From Pyxicephalus adspersus (taxonomy: Eukaryota; Chordata; Amphibia; Anura; Pyxicephalidae), in the NCBI RefSeq assembly GCF_032062135.1, contig NC_092869.1, forward strand, positions 49,396,469 to 49,460,468: a stretch of 64,000 bases of DNA. Direction: 5' to 3'. This document shows, one piece after another, positions 1 through 13,600 of this stretch. The translations under genes and the position numbers were made by a program. A model generated the notes under the pieces. That model saw only the letters and a program-made list of their open reading frames with translations. It was not told the DNA's origin and ran no database searches. The stretch's first letter is position 1. Each line of letters starts with the position of its first letter.

Positions 1-461
1 TACCCAGAGGGAGAGGATAAGGGTACAATGATGATGGTAGGGTACCCAGTGCGAGGGGATAGGGGGACAATGATGATGGTAGGTTACCCAGTGCGAGGGG
101 ATAGGGGTACAATGATGATGGTAGGTTAACCAGTGTGAGGGCACAGGGGTACAATGATGATAGTAGGCTACTCTGTATGAAGGGATAGGGGGTACAGTGA
201 TGATGGTATGGTACCCAGTGTGAGAGGATGAGGATACATGGATGATAGTAGGGTACCAAGTGTGAGAGGATAAGGGTACAATGATGATAGTAGGGTACCC
301 AGTATGAAGGGATGGGGATACATGGATGATGGTAGGGTACTCAATGTGAGGGTATGGGCGTACAATGATGATGGTAAGGTACCCAGTATGAAGAGATGGG
401 GGTACAATGATGATGGTAGAGTACCCAGTGTGAGGGGTAGGGGTACAATGATGATGGTAGG
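1..461. repeat. 43-bp minisatellite, left block
   Basis: Direct tandem repeats of about 43 bp. The element TACCCAGTGTGAGGGGATAG, followed by a GATGATGGTAGG tail, recurs at positions 1, 43, 86 and onward with point changes. The array starts before the window edge. Reading frames on the minus strand stay open through it only because the unit is low in stops. They are translations of the repeat, not genes. The same array resumes at 1290. Confidence 0.93.
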
Positions 462-1289
462 CAGTGTTCTCCCCAGAAATTTTTTTTCAGCCGGGTGGTA
501 GGAAGCTGTAGCCGGGTGGTAAAAAAGGGGGTGTGGCAAAACACGGCAAATTTAGTGCTCCCAGTTGTTTATGCCATGGGTATCCAGTAACCTCTTATTG
601 TTTCAGTGTTCTACCTCCACTTGCACCTATATTTTCAGTTTTGTACCCCCACCTCAGAGAAATTGGTGTCCAAAGAAGAGAAGCAGACAGTTTCATAGGT
701 ATAGATTTGTGACAGGTAGGTATATATTTAGGGGCCCTACCCCAATGCTCCTTGCTATGTTAGTGGCCCCCGGGGTCCCCAATTTGCACTTTCAATTTAG
801 GACTCCTAGTTGCACTTTCCTCTGAAACAGCAACCCCAAAGTTCAATTTCCATAACTTTTTACATTTGTGACCCCCATATCTTGAAATTCTATAAATCTG
901 GGGGCCTGAAATTGTAATAACTAGTATCTATGAGGGTCCCCTGTACACCCTGAAAATTATAGGTCATTGTGACATACATATTAGGAGATATGGAGGTTTG
1001 TACACAGAGAGCTATGAGGATGCAGAATGACATGCAGACTTCACACACACTGGATACATTTCACAGGGTGAGCTCCTGCTATGAGATGGGGGCGGGACTG
1101 TCTGTGTCTCCTTCACATGAAGGCTGAACTGTGTGCTCACCTCTCATCGGCAGCATCCCTCTGAACTGATGACACAGAGCAGCTTCACTGAGATCTGTGC
1201 ATCCGAGGATGAGAGCTGCCGAGGAGAGCTGGGCGGGGTATTCAAATCAGCCGGGCGGAGCAACCGGCTAAAAACCTCTGGGGAGAACT
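462..1289. mobile_element. hAT-like non-autonomous DNA transposon inserted in the minisatellite
   Basis: An 828-bp stretch without the 43-bp unit separates the two minisatellite blocks. Its ends are imperfect inverted repeats: CAGTGTTCTCCCCAGAAATT at the left, and the complement of a matching CTCTGGGGAGAACT at the right, each followed inward by an AGCCGGGTGG / CCGGGCGG motif. ATGGTAGG, 8 bp, lies immediately outside both ends (454-461 and 1290-1297), which fits a hAT target-site duplication. However, that 8-mer is also part of the minisatellite unit, so the duplication is ambiguous. There is no transposase frame. The interior has GC-rich and stop-containing sequence only. Confidence 0.6.
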
Positions 1290-2270
1290 ATGGTAGGGTA
1301 CCCAGTGTGAGGGGATAGGGGTACAATGATGATGGTAGGGTACCCAGTGCGAGGGCATAGGGGTACAATGATGATGGTAGGGTACCCAGTATGAGGGCAT
1401 ATAGGTACAATGATGATGGTAGGTTACCCAGTGCGAGGGAATAGGGAAAAAAGATGATGGTAGGATAACCAGTGTGAGGGTTCAGGGGTACAATGATGAT
1501 AGTAGGCTACTCCGTATGAAGGGATAAGGGGTACAGTGATGATGGCAGGGTACCCAGTGTGAGGGAATGGGGATACATGGATGATGGTAACGTACCCAGT
1601 GTGAGGGGATGGGAATACATTTGATGATGGTAGGGTACCCAGTATGAAGGGATGGGGATACATGGATGATAGGAAGGTACCCAGTGTGAGAGGATAGGGG
1701 TACAATGATGATGGTAAGGTACTCAGTATGATGTGATAGGGGTACAATGATAATGGTAGGGTAAAGAGTTTGAGGGGATAAGGGTATGATGATTATAAGA
1801 GGGTGCCCAGTATTAAGGGATGGGGGTACAATGATGGTAGGGTACCCAGTATGAAGGGATGGGGTACAATGATGATGGTAGGGTACAGGGTGTCTGAGGA
1901 TGGTGGTATGATGATGATGTAGGGTACCCAGTATGAAGGGAAGGGGATACATGGATGATGGTAGGGTGCTTTGTGTGAGAGGATAGGGGTAGGATGATGA
2001 TAGTAGGGTACCCAGTATGAAGGGATGGGGATACATAGATGATGGTAAGGTACCCTGTATGAATTATGGGGATACATGGAAGATGGTAGGGTGCCCTGTA
2101 TAAATTATGGGGATACATGGAAGATGTGAGGGTACCCAGTATGAAGGGATTGGGATACATGGATGATGGTAGGGTACTGTAGGGTATGGTAGTGTGAGAG
2201 GATAGGGGTATAGTGATGATGATAGGTTACCCAGTATGAGGGGATGGGGGTACAATGATGATGGTTGAAG
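1290..2270. repeat. 43-bp minisatellite, right block
   Basis: Continuation of the left block with the same unit. Divergence is greater toward the right end, where units vary in length (for example the CCCTGTATGAATTATGGGGA variants near 2050-2120). The array stops near 2270. About 22 units are present here. Confidence 0.92.
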
Positions 2271-4835
2271 TGCAGTTTGGAGGGCAGGTAACCAGTATGG
2301 GTATCCTGTATAAATAGTCTCCTGCTTGCTAATATAATGATGCCTAGCTCTACTGCAAATTTTAAATTGAGCTCTGTCTTTATACCAAGGAATGTTTACA
2401 TTTGGTTTCAGGTGTGGGTTAGAGATGCAAGGAATGGTTTTGTGGAGTTTGAGTGGAAGATGTCTAGGCATTGGATGCAGAGGATCAAGATGTTTGTTAT
2501 TAATAAATGGTGAGTTCCAATCTGCTTAACACTATAATGTCCTACATTCTTTTTTTCCTAACCCTGTTCCTATGACCTCCAGACAAAACATTTTTGGGGG
2601 GATTGTATGGTAGGAGTTGTGTTTTTCCTGCTAACTGTGACTGCACTGCGGAGACAACTGGACTGGAAATTAGGAGAATGGATGAACTGGAGATAGCAAG
2701 ACATGGACAATAAAAATAATCGCAGCATTGGTTCTGTTTTGCTTTTGAATTGCAGAGTGTGACCATCACTTTTTCCCTTTAGATCCCCTGTAACCAAGAC
2801 GGGAAGACTTGATAAGTTCCCTGGCAGATGTTCTAGCTTTTCTCTGTTCAAAACTAATAAAATTTTCCTTTGAGTTTGGATTAAAATGTCTATATTGCCT
2901 ATTTTAAAATAATTTAAACATTTTCTGTTTATACATTTACTTTTTTTATTTCAAATTACAAGTAAACATTTTATGCACCAAAGGATATGTAGCTAGCAGC
3001 TGTTTTCACTATCTCTTGCTGACTGCAATGCTGTATGAGCCTCAAAATTTGGTTGACCTGTGTGGAAAGATTGAAGAAAGTATATAGAAAATGGTTTTAC
3101 ACTCCCTTTATTCTGGATGTTACAACATACAGTAAATAGCACTTAATATGCTGGTCACACTATTAGGAGACAAAGGTCAGTGCCTGCTGTCTGTCCCCTG
3201 GATAGGCCTCTGTATTTGATGTTAATATGTAATTTATTACCTGATTTTAGTCTGTGAATGTCACAGAACTATCTCTCCCTTTTAAATTTTTACCCACTGA
3301 TGTCCTTTGAACTTGAGGGTTGAATCAAGTTTCTATTAAATCTGTACAATGAAATTGTAAAGGTTTATCTCCTCTATAGCTCTTTACTGATGGATTATCA
3401 GTGTCATTGTTTGAGATCACTGCAGTACAAGCACTGTGCATGCAATCTGTCTGTTCTATGGAATCAGGTGTGGGGAAAAAGAGATGGAGATGCCCCATTT
3501 TATCTTCTCCATTAAAGAACAGTAGTTGACAGTTTTGTCAGTCTTATAGTGATCCAGCACAGCAATGTCAGGAGACAGCTACACTAAAAATATATATTTT
3601 CACCTGAGATGATCTAGATTGGTTGTCTTGGCTGAGGAAGGATTACTATTGGTACATCAGCTTTATGCAGAACAATGGCTCTGCTTGATTTGCACACTAG
3701 ATAAAAGATCTGGGGTAATGGAAGACAATCTATTGTCTGGGTGGTAGCTATGACTTTCTTGAATGACTGCTGTCAGAAGAAGAAATGATTGGACAGGTGA
3801 TAAAACCACGTGAGATCTATTTTGTTCGGTATGACTCCCTTCCTATTCTTTTGCTATTCTCATAAGAGCAGTTCTTCACCAAAATCCACAATGAAACAGA
3901 ATAGGCTGTGCATGAATTCTGTTTTAAGGAAGTACTGCACACAAATTAAAATGGTATTTGTTTGCTAGGAAAGTGCATTTTAGAATTTAAAAGATTTTAG
4001 TCATTAAAGAAAACATGCACTTTCCACAATCTGTATGAGCAACATTTAACAGAATAGTCACTGAAATCACAGGAGACGGGTCACTTTCATGCACTTATAG
4101 GAAGTTTGAAACCTTACTACCCTATCAGACACCCACTGTGTTCCCTGTACATAGCTGACAGCTAATCTTCATTTTAATGTGTGGGGATCCTTATCCTTAT
4201 TTTTACTCAGAACAGTAAATTACTAGAAAGCTCATGCAAAGGCTGTGCTATCATCCGGCTCAGCTCTGTGCTGAAAACTGACAATTTGTCTGGATTTCAT
4301 ACTAGCAACCTTTATTATGCTAAACATACACTCTTATTTTGCCTCATGGTTATTTATAATCAATTATACAATTTTTATATCAGTCTGTGTGATTCACTAC
4401 AAGTATTTTATGTACAACCATTTGTTTGATTATTGTTCTAAATTACAATTGATATTATCTTATATCAAATTGAATGATCAGTCAAAAAAAGGTCATGTCC
4501 AATTAATTTTTGATTTATATTCTGCACAAATGTGCTCCAGCTGAGACTTTTTTATCAAATGGTTTCTATGGACTTGTCTGGAGTCAGGATGACACTTGGA
4601 GAAATTTATGAAAGAGCAGTGGTTTCTATGACCTGCAAAGATTATGTCTATATTTCAGGCTTCTGTTGCTTTATTAATGCAGCATCAGCTAACATTTTAC
4701 TGTAGGATATATGAACACAGAGACGTGCAGTAAGCAGCTCTTATGTCTTCGCATATTTGTTCCATCACCCATTTACTGAATGTATAAACAGATACAGGGA
4801 TATGCTTGGCTTCCAGTGGGAATATCTCTTATGTA
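2271..4835. other. Non-coding stretch, no gene recognised
   Basis: AT-rich sequence with many stops in all frames. No splice-bounded coding segment, RNA gene or intact mobile element was seen. The part from 2540 to 2860 looks like an old interspersed repeat, but I cannot name it. The 5' untranslated exon(s) and promoter of ENTPD5 may lie in this or the following region; I could not place them. Confidence 0.5.
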
Positions 4836-5310
4836 CAGTTAGGTCCATAAATATTTGGACAGAGACAACTTTTTTCAAATTTTGGTTCTGTACATTACCA
4901 CAATTAATTTTAAATGAAACAAATCAGATGCAGTTAAACTGCAGATAAATTTTCAACTTTAATTTAGTGGGTTGAACAAAAAGATTGCATAAAAATGTGA
5001 GGAACTAAACCCTTTTTTTACACAATCACTTTATTTCAGGGGCCTAAAGTAATTGGACAAATGAAAAAGCTGAAAATAAAATGTTCATTTCTAATACTTG
5101 GTTGAAAACCCTTTGCTGGCAATGATAGCTGGTAGTCTTGAACTCATGGACATCACCAGATGCTGGGTTTTCTCCTTTTTAATTGCTCTTCCAGGCCTTT
5201 ACTGCAGCGGCTTTCAGTACATGTACATTGTGTCAGTGATTGCTAGCTATCCATTCCCAGAACGTGGTGTAATTCTACCAGCATATATCATATTTCTGTT
5301 TTTTCTTTAA
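4836..5310. mobile_element. Tc1/mariner-type transposon fragment
   Basis: Starts directly after a TA dinucleotide with CAGTTAGGTCCATAAATATT followed by TGGACAGAGACAAC. I recognise this terminal sequence from a widespread vertebrate Tc1/mariner family. About 200 bp inside is the family-like AAAGTAATTGGACAAATGAA segment. No transposase can be read, and the right terminus is not identifiable, so the right edge is approximate. Confidence 0.65.
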
Positions 5311-5559
5311 AAATGATCATGTGATTCGTGTTGTACTTTAGACCTCATTGCATAATTTGCAAATTCATACAACACACAAAACCTTAGTTATTTGCAATGC
5401 TCAACAAGTGCAGTGTGATTTAACAAAAGATGACAACAGGTGGGCTAACTGACCAGATTCTAGCGGAAAAAAATCAATAACTACTGACACCAACAGGACC
5501 TAGTGCAGAGGACAGTTCAGGAATTCTAGAGGTATTATATACGTATTCAGCTGTAATTT

Positions 5560-7175
5560 ACATTGTGACTAGTGGAAGGCTTTAGTGTATTGTATGCTAT
5601 GACAAGTGGGAAATAAAGTATATTGTATGCTATGATAGGTTAGCTGCAGTGTATTGTATATTGTGATAGGTTAGGGGCTGTAGTGTAATGTTTACTATCA
5701 CAAGTAGGGGGGCTGTAGTGTATTGTATGCTCTGATAGGTTATTGGCTGTAGTGTATTGTATACTTTGATTGGTTAGGAACTGTAGTGTAATGTTTACTA
5801 TAACAGGTGTGGGCTGTAGTGCATTGTATACTGTGATAGGTTAGGGGCTGTAGTGTAATGTTTACTATCACAAATAGGGGGTCTGTAGTGTATTGTATAC
5901 TGCGATAGGTGGGGACTGTGTTGTATAGTATGCTTTGATAGGTTAGGGGCTGTAGTGTACTGTATGCTATGATAGGTTAGGGGCTGTAGTGTAAAGTTTA
6001 CTATCACAGGTAAGGCGACTGTAGTGTATTGTATACTGTGATAGGTAGGGATTGTAGTGTAATGTTTACTATCACAGGGAAGGGGGCTGTAGTGTATTGT
6101 ATATTGTGATAGGTTAGGGACTGTAGTGTAATGTTTACTATCACAGGTAAGGGGGCTGTAGTGTATTGTATATAGGGACTGTAGTGTAATGTTTACTATC
6201 ACAGGTAAGGGGGCTGTAGTGTATTGTATACTGTGATAGGTAGGGACTGTAGTGTATTTTATATTGTGATAGGTTAGGGACTGTAGTGTAATGTTTACTA
6301 TCACTGGTAAGGGGGCTGTAGTGTATTGTATACTGTGATAGGTAAGGGGCTGTAGTGTATTGTATACTGTGATAGGTTAGGGGCTGTAGTGTAATGTTTA
6401 CTATCACAGGTAAGGGGGCTGTAATGTGTTTTATACTGTGATAGGTGGGGCTGTAGTGTATTGTTTACTGTGATAGGTTAGGGGCTGTAGTGTAAAGTTT
6501 ACTATCACTGGTAAGGGGGCTGTAGTGTATTGTATACTGTGATAGGTAGGGACTGTAGTGTAATGTTTACTATCACAGGTAAGGGGGCTGTAGTGTATTG
6601 TATAACTGTGATAGGTAGGGACTGTAGTGTAATGTTTACTATCACAGGTAAGGGGGCTGTAGTGTATTGTATACTGTGATAGGTAGGGACTGTAGTGTAT
6701 TGTAGGTTAGGGGCTGTAGTGTAATGTTTACTATCACAGGTGGGGGGGGGGGATGTGTTTTATACTGTGATAAGTGGGGGCTGTAGTGTATTGTATACTG
6801 TGATAGGTAGAGACTGTAGTGTACTGTATACTGTGATAGATGGGGCTGTAGTGTATTGTATGTTATGATAGGTTATTGGCTGTATTGTATTGTATACTTT
6901 GGTAGGTTAGAAACTGTAGTGTAATGTTTACTATAACAGGTGGGGACTGTAGTGTATTGTATGCTATGATAGGTTAGGGGCTGTAGTGTATTGTATACTG
7001 TGATAGGTTAGGGGCTGTAGTGTTATGTTTACTATCACAGGTATGGGGGTTGTAGTGTTGTATACTGTGATAGGTGGGGACAGTAGTATATTGTATACTA
7101 TGAGGTTAGGGGCTGTAGTGTAATGAATGTTGAGTTCAGTTCGGAGGCTGTAATGTATTGTAAATGTGATGGGTT
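5560..7175. repeat. AT-rich satellite with two alternating monomers
   Basis: A 1.6-kb tandem array of roughly 33-36-bp monomers of two types. Type A contains CTGTAGTGTATTGTATACTG then TGATAGGT. Type B contains CTGTAGTGTAATGTTTACTA then TCACAGGTAAGGGGG. From about 6000 to 6700 they alternate, giving a dimeric higher-order unit near 68 bp. At the flanks, type A predominates and monomers are more diverged. Minus-strand open frames here are translations of the repeat. Confidence 0.92.
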
Positions 7176-7691
7176 ATGCTGTAGTGTAAGAAAACATTTT
7201 TTTGTTAGTATAGTAATTTGGGGAGGCATAAAAGTTGAAAAAAGGTCAGATCATAAAGATGTGGATGTAATACAGTAAGGAGAAGATGGCGCAAACTCCT
7301 TTTTTAAAGACAATAACTAATGCTAGTTGTTTCTTTGTTCTATTGATTTTGCTACTTTGGGTTGGGATTATCTGCAAATATTGTTCTGTGGTTTAGACTT
7401 GCATCAATAATATTGTGTAAACTTAATGACAAAGTAAAAGCAGGTTAGGATTAGCTGAAGATGGTTGCTATATGTATAAATTAGGTTAAATTAATAATTA
7501 TATTGTTCATGGAAGGGTTCCCTTAAACCCACAGGCTCCATGCTTTCTATGGGAGTTTTACTGATTGTGTCAATTTTCTGTTCCCTTTTTCTGGTTGCAA
7601 GACCTCATTTTTTCATTTAGTTTGCTTCTTCTCACATTACCTGCTCACTTCATGCTTTTTATCTATTCAGGAGTGTTGGGTTACTGAAATC

Positions 7692-10600
7692 ATGTGCTGC
7701 TTGATCCCCGCTTCTACTTTGTGCTTGACACTTCTTATTGGCTTCTGTTTGTCTGACAACGATCCTGCCCTTGATTTGAGGTCCGTTTTGCCTTCAGCAA
7801 TAAGTTCCAAGAATATTACAATTTATGGCATTGTTTTTGATGCTGGCAGTACTGGTACCCGAATTCACATCTACATGTTTCATCAAAGAGCCTCAGGTGA
7901 GCATATGGCATTGCTAATAGTCGGTAATTGGTAGGAGTACAGTTTTTAACACTGGAAGAGTGTAGAGGAAACTGCTCACTGTAAAAAAGCTTGTGGGGAT
8001 ACAGATATTACAAGTAATGGGTTATCAATATACAGATGGTTTATCGTTTTGAAAATGGATCATCAAAATACCCATATTTCATGCAGTTTCCTTGGAAATC
8101 ATTTTGTTAATCATTTTTTAATAACTCGGGAGAACATTGGGTCTTATTATTATTGATGTGTGATGATATAATTATAGATTTGTCCCATTTACAGTTCATA
8201 AACCTAAAGATGTGGCTCACCCTGGCAGTTCATAAACTGCAGATATACCCATCCTGGAAGTACATAGAGGTACACTCAGAAAGTTTTTAGATGTTATCCA
8301 TCCTGGTGGTTCATAAATATACAGATGTTCTGCAGTTCACAACCATAACTCTTTTACTACATGTGAGGTGCAGATGCCCTTGTTGTTTAAAAATGTTTTT
8401 AATACCTAGAAGTAAAATTCTAGATTACGCAAATAGCTCAAATTATATATATATTATAGACGTAGAAAAATGCTAAATTTATATTCCACTATTTTATTGT
8501 CATAGATAAGACATTTAGTTGCCTCCCACCATGGCAAGGTAATTTATCATCAAATTTTTTATAACCTATCCTTGGGAATTATAACAACCAATCTGTTATT
8601 ACAAATTTCTGTGTACAGATCTTCTCCAAGCCACAACAGCATCATTGCAATGAAAGGTGAAAATGCCTTCTAGCATTAATAATAATGGAATTATTTGTCT
8701 TATATTACCTATGTGTTTTTCTGACAATAAAATACTGGTTTGTACATTTAGTATTTTTGCTATATACAGTCATGTAAAAAATGAAAAGTACACCATCTTT
8801 TACCTCTAACGGTTTATGTATCGGGAGATAAAAAAAATCATCTGTTTTTTAGCAGATTCTAAATATATTTAAATTTAACCTCAGGTGTTGAACAACACAC
8901 AACAGATTCTAGTAGATCCATGCCTAAGAACTGATTGACCCTTTCTGTCTGTCCATTGGTTTGCGGGTGGTAAGCTAAGAATTCCCCAGAAAGGTCCAGG
9001 GATTTGCAGAAGCCTTTCCAGAAACGTGAAGTAAATTGTACACCAGGATCAGAGACGATATGAGTGGGCATGCCTTGAAGTCTAAAAATTTCTTGAATAA
9101 AGACTGGCACCAGTGCTGTTGCCGATGGTAAAGCTGGAAAAAGTACAGAATGGGCCATTTTAGAAAACTGATCCACAACCACCCAAAACAAAGTACAGCC
9201 ATCAGAAGGAGGAAGATCAGTGATGAAATCCATGGACAGGTGACACCAAGGCTCCTTGGGAATGGGCAGAGGTTAGAAGCGGTCCTGCTGGGGCACAGGT
9301 AGATGACTTGTTCTGAGCACAGACTGCACAGGCCTTTATAAAGTCAGTCACATCCTTACAAAGGTTCTGTGAACACCCGGATAACCAGAAAGTTTTGAGT
9401 CATGTGCCCAACGTGGTATTTTGAGGCTGCTCCAAAGTTTTACCCGGAGGGATAGCAGATTCCTGGATAGAGGTTAAGGCCAAAATGCGGGCTGGAGGGA
9501 TGATAAACTCTGCCTCTGCAACAGTCTCGGAATCCTGTAGATCCAAAAGAGCGAGAAAGCGCATCTGCTTGGGAGTGGGTGGAACCAGGTTTAAAAGTAA
9601 TCACAAAATCAAAAAGAGAAAAAAATAATGACCAATGGGCTTGCTGTGAGTTAAGACGGCGAGCAGACTGCAGATACTGAAGGTTTTTGTGATCAGTAAA
9701 AATAGTGATCTTGTGAGGGGAACCCTCTAAAAGGTAACGCCATTCTTCCAAGGCTAGTTTGATAGCTAAAAGTTCTCTGTCTCAGATAGAATGATTCTTT
9801 TCTGCTGGGGAAAACTTCTTAGAAAAGAATGCACATGGGGGTCTGAAAGAGAAGAGCCCCCACTCCAACACAGGAGGCATCAACCTCAACAGAAAAGGGT
9901 TGGACAGGTCTGGCCTAACCAGAGCAGGGCCAGAACAGAAAGCTTGTGTCAGAGCATAAAAGGCCTCAATAGCCTCAGAGGGCCAGTTCTTGGGGTCAGC
10001 ATCCTTCCGTGTCCGGGCAGTGATTAGAGCTACCAGCGTGGAGTAATTTCTAATGAATTGCCGGTAGTAGTTAGTGAAACCCAGGAACCAATAAGTGGCT
10101 TTTAGGCCGCAGGGTAGTGGCCAGTTAGTAATAGCCGAAACCTTTTCAGGATCTATAGAGAGACCCTCTTTGGATAAAATGTAGGCCAGAAAGGGCACCT
10201 TGGGAATTTCAAACAGGCACTGCTCAGCCTTTGCATAGAGTCCATTGTCTCAGAGTCTTTGTAGGACCAGGCAGACATGCTGTCTGTGTGAGGCCTAATC
10301 GGTAAAAAATCAGGGTCTCATCCAGATAGATTACAACACAGATGTAAATCAGGTCACAGAATACCTTGTTGACAAAGTGTTGGAAGACAGCCCGGGCATT
10401 GAAGAAACTGAAGGGCATCACAAGATATTCATAATGCCCATCCCTGGTATTAAATGCTGTCTTACATTCGTCCCCCTCCTTGATCCGAGTTAGGTTATAG
10501 GCTCCTTGGAGGTCCAGTTTGGCTGAAGACCTGGGCACCACGGAGACGGTCAAAAAGCTCGGGGATAAGCGGCAGCTGGTATTGGCTCTTCACCGTGATG

Positions 10601-13600
10601 GCGTTCAGGCCGCGATAGTCAATGCAGGGGCTGGAGAGTCCCATCTTTGTTCTGGACGAAGAAGAATCCTGCACCAGCAGGGGAAGTAGACTTGTGAATA
10701 AATCCTCGCTGCAGGTTTTCCTTCATGTATTCACTCATGGCCATGGTCTCTGGAAAACTGAGGGGGTATACCTGACCTGCTGCTCTTTGGAAAATTACTG
10801 AGTAGGGATGGATGGAGCAACCTCCAACATGGGGAGAGTGAGAGGCTTGAGAGTCTTGAGCTTAGTCAAACACTGGAAGTGGCATAAGGGGCCCCAAGCC
10901 AATACCTCTGGAGTGGACCAATCTAACACTGGGGAGTGTTGAAGCCATGTGAGGTCCAGAATGACTGCAGAGGTGGCCTGAGGAAGCACAAGAAAAGTTA
11001 TAGTCTCGTGATGTAGCACACCAATGGACATTTTTATAGGTCTAGTCTGAAAGCCAATAAGTGCACATAACAGGAGAGTACCATCCACCGCAGAGATTCG
11101 CATAGGCTGTGATAATGGCTCCATAGGCCAGCAACATTTCTTGAGGAGGTAGGCAGAAATGAAATTTCCAGCTGCTCCAGAGTCAATGAAGGCCTCAAGT
11201 CAAGTGTGGAGTTGTTGTGAAATTGGATGGCTATAGAGGGGAGAGAAGAGTGATCTAGCATGCCCCCTTCAGATCATGCTAGGCGCTGAAGTTTCCCGGC
11301 CTCTGTGGGCAAGATTTGATAACATTTCCCTTCTGTCCGCAGTACAGGCAGAGACCAGAGTAGAGGCGCCGGGTCCTCTCCTCTTGGGATAGCCTTGATC
11401 AGCCTAGTTGCATTGGTTCTTCAGAGACGGGGGGAACAGGGGAGGCTGGAGTTTGCGTCGGCTGCTGAAAGGATGGTGCCAGTCGCCGGACGAAGGCTTT
11501 GCGTGGGCGAGATTTCTCCTGGAAACGCTCTTGGAAGCATATGTCTATCTGGATGGCCAAGGAGATCAGATCATCTGGAGACGAGGGAATCTCCCGACCA
11601 GCCAACTCATCCTTTACATGGTCAGAAAGACCTTGCCAGAAGGTAGCGTGGAGCGCCTCATTGTTCCAAGCGAGTTCAGCTGCCAAGGCTCTAAACTATT
11701 GCATACTGTTTCAGTTTCTTTATTAGTTTTCATTTTAATCATACAAAAAAACAAGCCAACATAAAATGTGTCATAAATTGTTCAAATTCCAACAGAATAT
11801 AACAAAACAGTATAACATCTATACAACACAATCTTAAAATTTCTTTAATTATATATGTCTATCCTGACTTTTAATATTTCTGAATTCTGGTTACTGTTTA
11901 ATTAGTATCTCATTACACAGTATACTCCTAGTTGGTTCATCTTTTTATTGTCGACTGTTTCCCCACTCCCACCCCCTTAATATATTCCTTAGTGACAAAA
12001 TTATCTACTATAATCCTTTACCTATTGTCTCACTTAAAACAAATGTGTAATTAATTTAGTAATAAGAGGAGAAAAAAGGATTAATACCTTTCCCTCCATT
12101 ACAACATATTTATATAGACGCTTCTTCTATTTAGTGATTCCATCCTAAAAGGAAAAAAAATCATCCAAATCATATTTAAATTGGTGTAATTGGTGTAATT
12201 AGTGTAATATCTCTTAGTGATATATATGGAAAGAGAGGAAAGAGCCTTCCATACTTCATCTTTTAACAATTATTCATTCCATGTTGTTTCAATCTTGATT
12301 ACTCCCTTAGTCTTAGGAATAGAATAAGGGTTTACCTTTCTTTTCCACTTTATCTTATGCTGGTAACACTGCGTATTTTCCTATTATTTTTTTTTTTTTG
12401 CCACTCAGTTAAACAAGACATATATACTTAAATATTCTTAACAAATTACATATAACATCGACAACCACTAAAACACAAAGACCAAGGAGGAGGGGGGACG
12501 GGGGGCAGGCCAGCTGACAGTCCCACATAAGAAAAGGGAACATATATTAACCCCCCTAGCGTTCTAATTCTGTAATTTTTTGATGCAAAAAGTGATCCTA
12601 TTTTTTTTGCATAGAAATTTTTGTTTATATTGTGGGCTTGTAATTCTTAGGATTAACTCCCAGGTATGATAATTATATTTACGGGATCCTGCGATCGCCG
12701 CTGGACCGCGGGTATCAGGTAAGGGGGACCCCCAAAGGTACCCCGAGTGTGACTCGGGATTACCGCTTTTTGCAATTTTTCCGGCCCCGAGTCACACTCG
12801 GGAACACCCCTTAGGGGGTTAAAACCTACCTAATCAATAATGAAAGTATTTGGTCAACATTGACAGATCCCAGCCGTTATTCATATATTGCTCAATCCAT
12901 GGTGACCATAACTTTTGAAATTTAGGAACTGAAGCAGTCGATATCGCTCTCATCTTTTCATTCACAAGGAACCAGGACATTTTATTTTTAACTTGTTGCA
13001 CATGCTTTAGCCAAAACCATTTTGGCTGAAGTGAACAGATACATTAACAATTTAAATTGAACATTAGTACAGAACAATAGTTTCAAACACAGAAGGGCCT
13101 CTGCCGTTTTTTTAGAAAATGCGCAACCCATTAAAGTATGAGCTATTTGATATACTGTTGTCCAAAATTTTCCTATTTTAGGACACTCCCACCAAATGTG
13201 ATAGAGCGTTCCTGCTGTATTACATCCCCTAAAGCATTTACCCCTACAGGTCAGCTGAAACTTAGCAAGCCTAGATGGAACCATGTACCATCTTAACATT
13301 AGTTTATATTTAGTTTCTACCGCTGAACGTTAATGCTACTATGGGCCACCGTAGACCATATCTGATTCCAATGTTCCTGTTCCAATGACATGCCCAGGTC
13401 TGCCTCCCATTTGGATATATAAGATGGTATTGCCATACTTGTTTGAATTAAAGTATTATACAGAGCCGATAAAACTCCTTTTAACTTTACATTCAGTACA
13501 CACAGTCTCTCAAACCAGGTCATATTATAAGTTCCAGCAGCTAATCTCAGTCTAGATTGTATAAAATGTCAGATCTGAAGATACCTAAAGAGTTCCTCAG

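Larger units (their letters stand above)
8900..11708 (-). mobile_element. Gypsy-type LTR retrotransposon, 3' portion (first half of a split element)
   Basis: Read on the minus strand, the order is gag C-terminus, zinc knuckle, protease, reverse transcriptase, RNase H, integrase, as in canonical Ty3/Gypsy elements. The gag frame stops abruptly at the 12-bp target-site duplication TATTGCATACTG (11697-11708). It resumes at the second copy (23713-23724), so the element was cut by the older L1. The integrase end near 8900 is truncated and no 3' LTR was found. All domains carry frameshifts or stops. Confidence 0.9.

Noticed and set aside
168..2471. Several overlapping long minus-strand frames rich in TLPSSLYPHPLILG-like repeats
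   Set aside because: They are translations of the 43-bp minisatellite, present in more than one frame and repeating with the DNA unit; not genes.
5798..6407. 168-codon minus-strand frame of Thr/Tyr/Gln-rich repeats
   Set aside because: Translation of the 5560-7175 satellite.
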